Positions 58,880 to 64,000 of a stretch of DNA of 64,000 nt are shown in pieces (position 1 is the stretch's first letter; each line of letters starts with the position of its first letter). Source of the DNA: Capitella teleta (lineage: Eukaryota > Annelida > Polychaeta > Capitellidae); contig KB307982.1 of the NCBI GenBank assembly GCA_000328365.1, forward strand, positions 92,038 through 156,037, in the 5' to 3' direction. The position numbers and the translations under genes were made by a program. The notes beneath the pieces are model-generated. The model saw only the letters and a program-made list of their open reading frames with translations, made no database searches and was not told the DNA's origin.

Positions 58880-60414
58880 GGAGGTATTTTCTCAACACAA
58901 ATGAATGGCCTCGACTTCAACTTTGGCCGCCACAGTAAATTGGCAGCCGTGAAAATTAAAGCATGTAATAGGTTTAAATGAACGGTATTTCAGTACTAAT
59001 TTATTGCTTGAGTCATGTCGCTTATCTGCATGTATTATAGTTTTCTTCTTCTACTACTTACAGTATGCTTATTTCAAGTTATTTACATTTAACACGTTCA
59101 CTTCAACGAAGAAGTTTTATTACGTAACCGTGTCACTAAAAAAACAAAAAAACAAAAGTGGCCGTCCACTCATCCCCTATAATCAGGCCAACATTAGAAA
59201 ATACACTTTGCCAACACACATTGATTAATATATATAAACTTATTTGGCTCGCTTCCCTGCCGACACTAAAATGCCACGTCATTATCCGGCGTCAGTGTAT
59301 ACTAAATATGTGGAAGCGCTTCATCAGTTCCCATTCGGCTGATGTTATTTCAAGTTCCAACAAGTTACAAATCAAAGTTCATATTAAGTACCTATCGACG
59401 TTCTATCTCTTTCCGGTATACATACTACATTATCCTTGGAGCAAAACAGAAAACTGGTAAGTACTAAGTATATTCTGAAATTAATTTCTTAAAAAAAACC
59501 AACATATAGCTATTATTCTATGTTGGACTTTTTTTGTTTGTTTCGGAGGAATCGGCACCTCCATTTATGAAGTGCAGTCTGAAGGTTATTGAAGTGTGAT
59601 GTTTGCAAATATGGACACAATAAGACCCATTGTTCAGCCTCCCAAATGCAACATTTTTTTTTATCCCATTTCAATAACTGAATCATGTCAGCCCATAAAC
59701 AACACAGGAGCCTATCATGCGGGAATGGTATTAGTTGATGCTAGATCAAACGAGTTAATTGTGGTGATGCTACCGTTATTTATTATTTTTTTATTTTTTT
59801 TTTTACTTTTTTTTTTAATGTATTCACATAATTATTTTTCCCATAATTAAGTCACGTCCCCATTCTAATTATAATACTATCATTGGTAGATAATATAATT
59901 ATAAATCGCCGTTTGCACTGCCCACTCACTGTCACGATATTTATTTGGAGTCGGAGGTTGATCTAAACTCACGTAGCTCCAATTACCAATTGTCTGTCTG
60001 CGCTGGAGAATTACAATCTTGGCGAATTCAATCTCATAGTATATGGCACTTATATGGTATCATAAGTTATACGTAATAACTATTACAGTACAATTTGCAT
60101 GATGATATCTTAGGGTTTAAATCTCACAGGATGTGACAGTGCCTTTTTCTCCGATCTTCTTGATTGGGACAGGGGAGAGTGGATGGGGCAGCAGACGTAA
60201 GTGGTTTAGGAGAAATATAATCAAAGTTGCGGAGTTACATGTTAGGCTTTATATTATTTTGCAGACACGAGTGTAAGTTGTGGGGCCAATGGTACTAGTT
60301 GGGATGATACACATGTTTTGTTGCTCAGGTCTGAGTGTATTTTGGCTGTACCAGATGCCATCATGCCAATCGCGAATTAACTTGATATGCATCAATTGAG
60401 CTCTTTTCTGGATA

Positions 60415-60427
60415 CAAGATGGCGGAC
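60415..60427 (+). promoter_or_regulatory. YY1-like CAAGATGGCGGAC motif
   Basis: Perfect match to the AAGATGGCGGC-type start-site motif, but no gene was found downstream on this strand. It may be chance or mark an undetected noncoding transcript. Confidence 0.35.
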
Positions 60428-61228
60428 GCTTGCACAAACACTCACAGAGACCAGACTTATCTATTCTGATAGCTCTATGCTGTGAACACAGTTCTAGCTA
60501 ATGGGAATTAATCATCACTGATGAAAACAATATTTTAAACAATGCATTAATATAAGCCTCCAAGGTTTCTGGCTCTTTTTGACATAAAAGCCCCTCGGGG
60601 TATCTGTTCAATTTTTATATGAATAAAATACAAAATTGAATGACACAATAAACTACTAGTATGGAAAAAATCGTGCGTGTCGGTCAGGTTAAAAATTAAC
60701 TATCGACGTGGATATGAAACTATAATTGTGCAAACAAAGTGATCGATTCACCTGAATGGGGTACGAGATGGCCTTGCGACGTACAGAGAAATTTAATGCT
60801 TGTAATTTTCACCCGGAAAGGGCACTTACTAGTACATGTACATGTATATTTAAGCCAAATGTTGGCCTTTCTGTTTTAACGCGGTCTCTATAATTAAAGG
60901 CCGAGATCTTTCCGAACAAACATCCTCGCATAGGGAGCATTGAGATAATTGGCAAGTACATGCAATTGACGTAAGAATCAGTTGAAGAATTTGAGTAAAG
61001 TACATGGTTGATGCAATAATTATACATATAAATGTTTATTTCCCACAATAATGCACATCGAAATAAAATATGGAAAATGCGTTTATAATGAGATACTACA
61101 TTATTCATGAACAATAATTTTACTGACTGAAATCATGTCTGTTGCAAATTCTGATCAACTACCAGCAATGACGGAAACCGAATATAGCCTATAATACAAC
61201 CAATCTATGTTGAGTCCCCGATCGCTGA

Positions 61229-63696
61229 TTAATTATGATCATGCATGAAAGGCATGACTTTATTGCAATAGAATTTAACTTTATTTTTCTCTCCAAAGCT
61301 CAGACTTTTCCACTTCGTGGGGTGTATGAAATTCATGCCCATCATATCCTGCGGGGTGAAATAAAGCCCGAGTGACGTGCGATTTTTTCCCCAGAGTTTC
61401 AGCCCTTTCAATGTTTGGAACTCATCAGGAAATTCTAAACATTGGATGATGGTGGGAACAGCGATTTCAAAAAAGACTTGAAAATTGAAAAAAATGTCGG
61501 CAAGCTGAGAGAAAGGCGAGGCTAGTCTTTTGGGAATGTAGAAAACATCTGAGTAACCACCATTAGGACGCCTTTCTGCTCCATTGAGAAGCTTCAACTG
61601 TTGGTAGCAATCGCGAATTAAAGTGGAATTATGCTCATTATTATCAAAATAGTCAAACAGTTTAATAACAGATACGATATATTTTCCCCACCACGCCCAA
61701 TCTGTGGGAACGTCGCATTTTCCGAGATGGCACTCTCTTAGCCGCGTGATTTCACCAATTCTGATATCGTCCTTGGAAAGATACCAAACTGAATCGAAAT
61801 GATCGGTATGGTTTTTGATGGAACTAAGGGAGAGTACCATATCATCAGCGATTGTTAAATATCCCTGAACGTTGTAATTCATCTTCATTGCAATTGACAA
61901 ACATTCATAATTTAATGCCCCTTCGACATGTCCTTTTGGTGACTTGTGGTATGAAATGAAGGATATTTTCAGTTGTTTAAAATTTTGTAAAATTTGATAA
62001 TTTGGATGACCAGGCCCACAGTACACAATATTAGGGAAAAAGCTTCGGTAGAGAGCTTCAAAATAGGGCAACGCAGCATAGACTGGTCCGTTGAAGATAA
62101 CCAGGAGAAGTATTTCAGAATATTGCACCCGTGGACGAGCAAAATCAATATTATTCGCAGAGGGTATTTTCACTGAATCACATGTGCTGTGATACAGCTG
62201 TGATATGAAATCCAAATTTGACACAGGGAGCATTGGCTTGGGTAAATATGGCTTTGTGATCATCGCAGTTGAAAAATTCAACGGATGGAATTTAATGTGT
62301 TCTTCAGAGCAATCTATACTTGAAGACAAACCTTGATGAATGATGGAAGGGAAGCGATACCCCATCATTTGCAGCATTTTGAGCCATTTCAAAAATGATT
62401 CCACTGTTGAATTTTCAATGAATTTCTCATTGGACAGATCAGATAGCAAATTTGAAGCACAGTCAACAAAGGAATCCACGTTGCACCGAAATTCCAAGAG
62501 TTTTACGCGTACACTTTCGGTCTTGATGGCAATAGCTGGAGGTATCTTATCTTGAATGCCTTGGAAATGAACAAGAACCGAGTTTGTCTGGTTGTTGGAC
62601 CCTGTCAGCCCAATCAGTCTTTGTAGTATGAAGGACCACTGTAAATCATCCCAAATTGATAATTCAAATTGGAACGGTAGAGCCCAGAAAGCATCGTATA
62701 GGAATGCAGAATTGTTGAAATGCATTGGAGCAAATGTTCCAGGATGTAACAAAACAGGAGGCGCATAAGAATCGCAATATCGAATGTTCTCTTGTAGTAA
62801 TGCGTCACTAAAATCTTGAGCAATGACTAGTTGAAGAGGTCCAACAATTGCGGGCGTTTGAATGACAGGAGACTGAGGGAATGTACAAAGCTTATAAATT
62901 GTCGACTGCTCACTTGGTAAGTAGGCTGAGGAAATATTACAGCCAAAGTGAACATTAGGGTCAAAATAGTGACCACTTTCTGGAATGTAGGTTAATCCTT
63001 GGAATGAGGATTGTGGATGTGCAATTGAAGGCATTGAGAGTTCTCTGAGGTCAAGGTTTGCATCTGGGAGGTAAATAACATCAGCTTTTTCCTGGAAATC
63101 AAACAAAAATTGTCTCATTAGACAAAGCAATATTATGTGCCTAAGATATGTACCTTCACAGCCTGAAGGTATGCCACTTGCAGTAGGCTAGGGTTATTTT
63201 CACCTAAGAGCGTCATTCTATTACTATTCCAAAAGTCTTGAGCATCTTGACTTGAGAAGTAACGACAACGTGAATGGCTAGGATGATAGAAAGTAAAACG
63301 TTTACTGAGAGAAATGAAGAGATCAATTCAACAACCAACCTGTGATCACTGAAGGATTTCACGCCGACCAAGGCAATGGTCCAACCTGGAAAACTCATGG
63401 CCAATCGAGTACATATCTCTGGATGTTCAGTGAGCTGTACAATTAGCCATTGCTTCAATGGTTCCTGGGCAGGAAGGGAGAAAACTTTGCGATGAGTCGT
63501 GAGGAAAGGTTGAGTGGGAATAGTGCTTGGAATTGTCCACTGAAAATATAGTTTTTACTTACATTAGGCAAACTCGTGAGGATCTTCTCACCTTGTATAA
63601 CAAATAGCATAACAAAACAGCAAATATAAATGCTGCGGTTTTACGAGGCTTCCTGTTGAACACGCGGTGGGCTATCAAAGTTAGCGCAGTCGTCAT
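61229..63696 (-). CDS. STELLO/DUF288-type Golgi glycosyltransferase
   Basis: Predicted type II Golgi membrane protein of about 763 aa. Exons right to left: 63592-63696, 63340-63539, 63154-63277 and 61229-63091; the last exon alone holds 620 codons. A cytosolic basic stretch FNRKPRKT precedes the anchor AAFIFAVLLCYLLY. The first conserved block, KQWLIVQLTEHPE...GWTIALVGVKSFSD, matches the N-terminal domain of plant STELLO proteins, as do VIYLPDANLDL and DPNVHFG. The C-terminal domain has GYLTIADDMVLSL (a D-D pair like a GT-A metal site) and DVFYIPKRLASPFSQLADIF, then a late F-F-E-I-A-V-P block, which also match. Plant STELLOs act with cellulose synthase in the Golgi; the animal substrate is unknown to me. 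The protein ends near PFMHDHN. Confidence 0.85.
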
Positions 63697-64000
63697 TGTT
63701 GACTCGTGCTTCCGTTTGACCTAATGCGATTGCAATATGCCCAGAAATTGGCCCCTAAGTGAACAATCAAGTAGAAAAAAGTCCAAGATTCGTGTTATTT
63801 CGTAGCGAAGGCAGCAATATCAGCATAGACATCTGCTGATCCTAATGCTTAAAGGCAGCTGATGAGTTTTCAAATTCTGTCAAGCTTGTGGAATTTCCGC
63901 TTTGCAGTTTGAAGTGGCAGAGACTGCCAGTTTTAATGTTCCAATGATGTATCCTTTGCGTGCCAACTGATTTTAATGTTCTTGTTGCTTTAAATAACGG
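63697..64000. other. 5' flank of the glycosyltransferase gene
   Basis: Presumed promoter and 5'UTR of the minus-strand gene; no coding pattern and no clear motif. Confidence 0.4.

Larger units (their letters stand above)
57986..61228. other. Long noncoding spacer
   Basis: 3.2 kb without convincing exons. It holds a perfect 26-bp inverted repeat (58778-58879), long T runs at 59785-59820, and a YY1-like motif at 60415-60427. The several 60-100 aa ORFs here show no family resemblance. Confidence 0.5.

Noticed and set aside
59596-59850. 84-aa ORF with hydrophobic C terminus
   Set aside because: The hydrophobicity comes from T runs; no start context or family.

Overview
The window is animal nuclear DNA: spliced protein genes with many very short GT-AG introns (often 45-130 bp), AATAAA-type poly(A) signals, relics of LINEs, and several families of short inverted-repeat DNA transposons. 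The gene set (proteasome activator PSME4, NEK9, AP5M1, an SR protein, an ionotropic glutamate receptor and an animal universal stress protein) fits an early-branching marine invertebrate. A sponge, perhaps a homoscleromorph, is my best guess. That is inference from intron size and gene mix, not proof.

Layout. 1-5 kb: a LINE relic, a dispersed repeat block and a tRNA-like SINE relic. 5.0-13.5 kb: PSME4/PA200 on the minus strand. It sits head-to-head, 281 bp away, with an acylphosphatase gene (13.7-16.1 kb, plus) that has two tandem, homologous last exons. 16-19 kb: noncoding with a LINE relic. 19.0-26.3 kb: an ionotropic glutamate receptor (plus) whose second intron holds a copy of the repeat block from the window start. 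26.4-30.3 kb: a MITE, a dead methyltransferase and a near-perfect hairpin. 30.6-41.2 kb: NEK9-like kinase with an RCC1 propeller (plus), its introns carrying two more MITE copies and a TTAA-flanked MITE. 42.0-44.7 kb: an SR-type splicing factor (minus). 45.3-46.5 kb: a LINE relic (minus). 47.7-49.5 kb: a four-TM protein with a PPPQGYRG repeat tail (minus), divergent from AP5M1 (50.0-53.8 kb, plus), which converges within 105 bp on a universal stress protein (53.9-55.3 kb, minus). 56.3-57.3 kb: a small Ser/Thr-rich single-pass membrane protein (plus). 57.6-58.0 kb: a sulfotransferase 3' relic (minus). 61.2-63.7 kb: a STELLO/DUF288-type Golgi glycosyltransferase (minus).

The genes do not form one pathway. 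They are a mix of housekeeping genes (proteolysis, cell cycle, splicing, endolysosomal traffic), stress, signalling and glycosylation genes, arranged as divergent or convergent neighbours with short spacers. The most unusual item is the acylphosphatase locus: a 17-nt exon carries the catalytic loop, and a choice of two homologous last exons would give one isoform a nuclear-localisation-like basic tail. All exon models were built by eye from splice sites, reading phase and remembered family sequences; none has been tested against transcripts.
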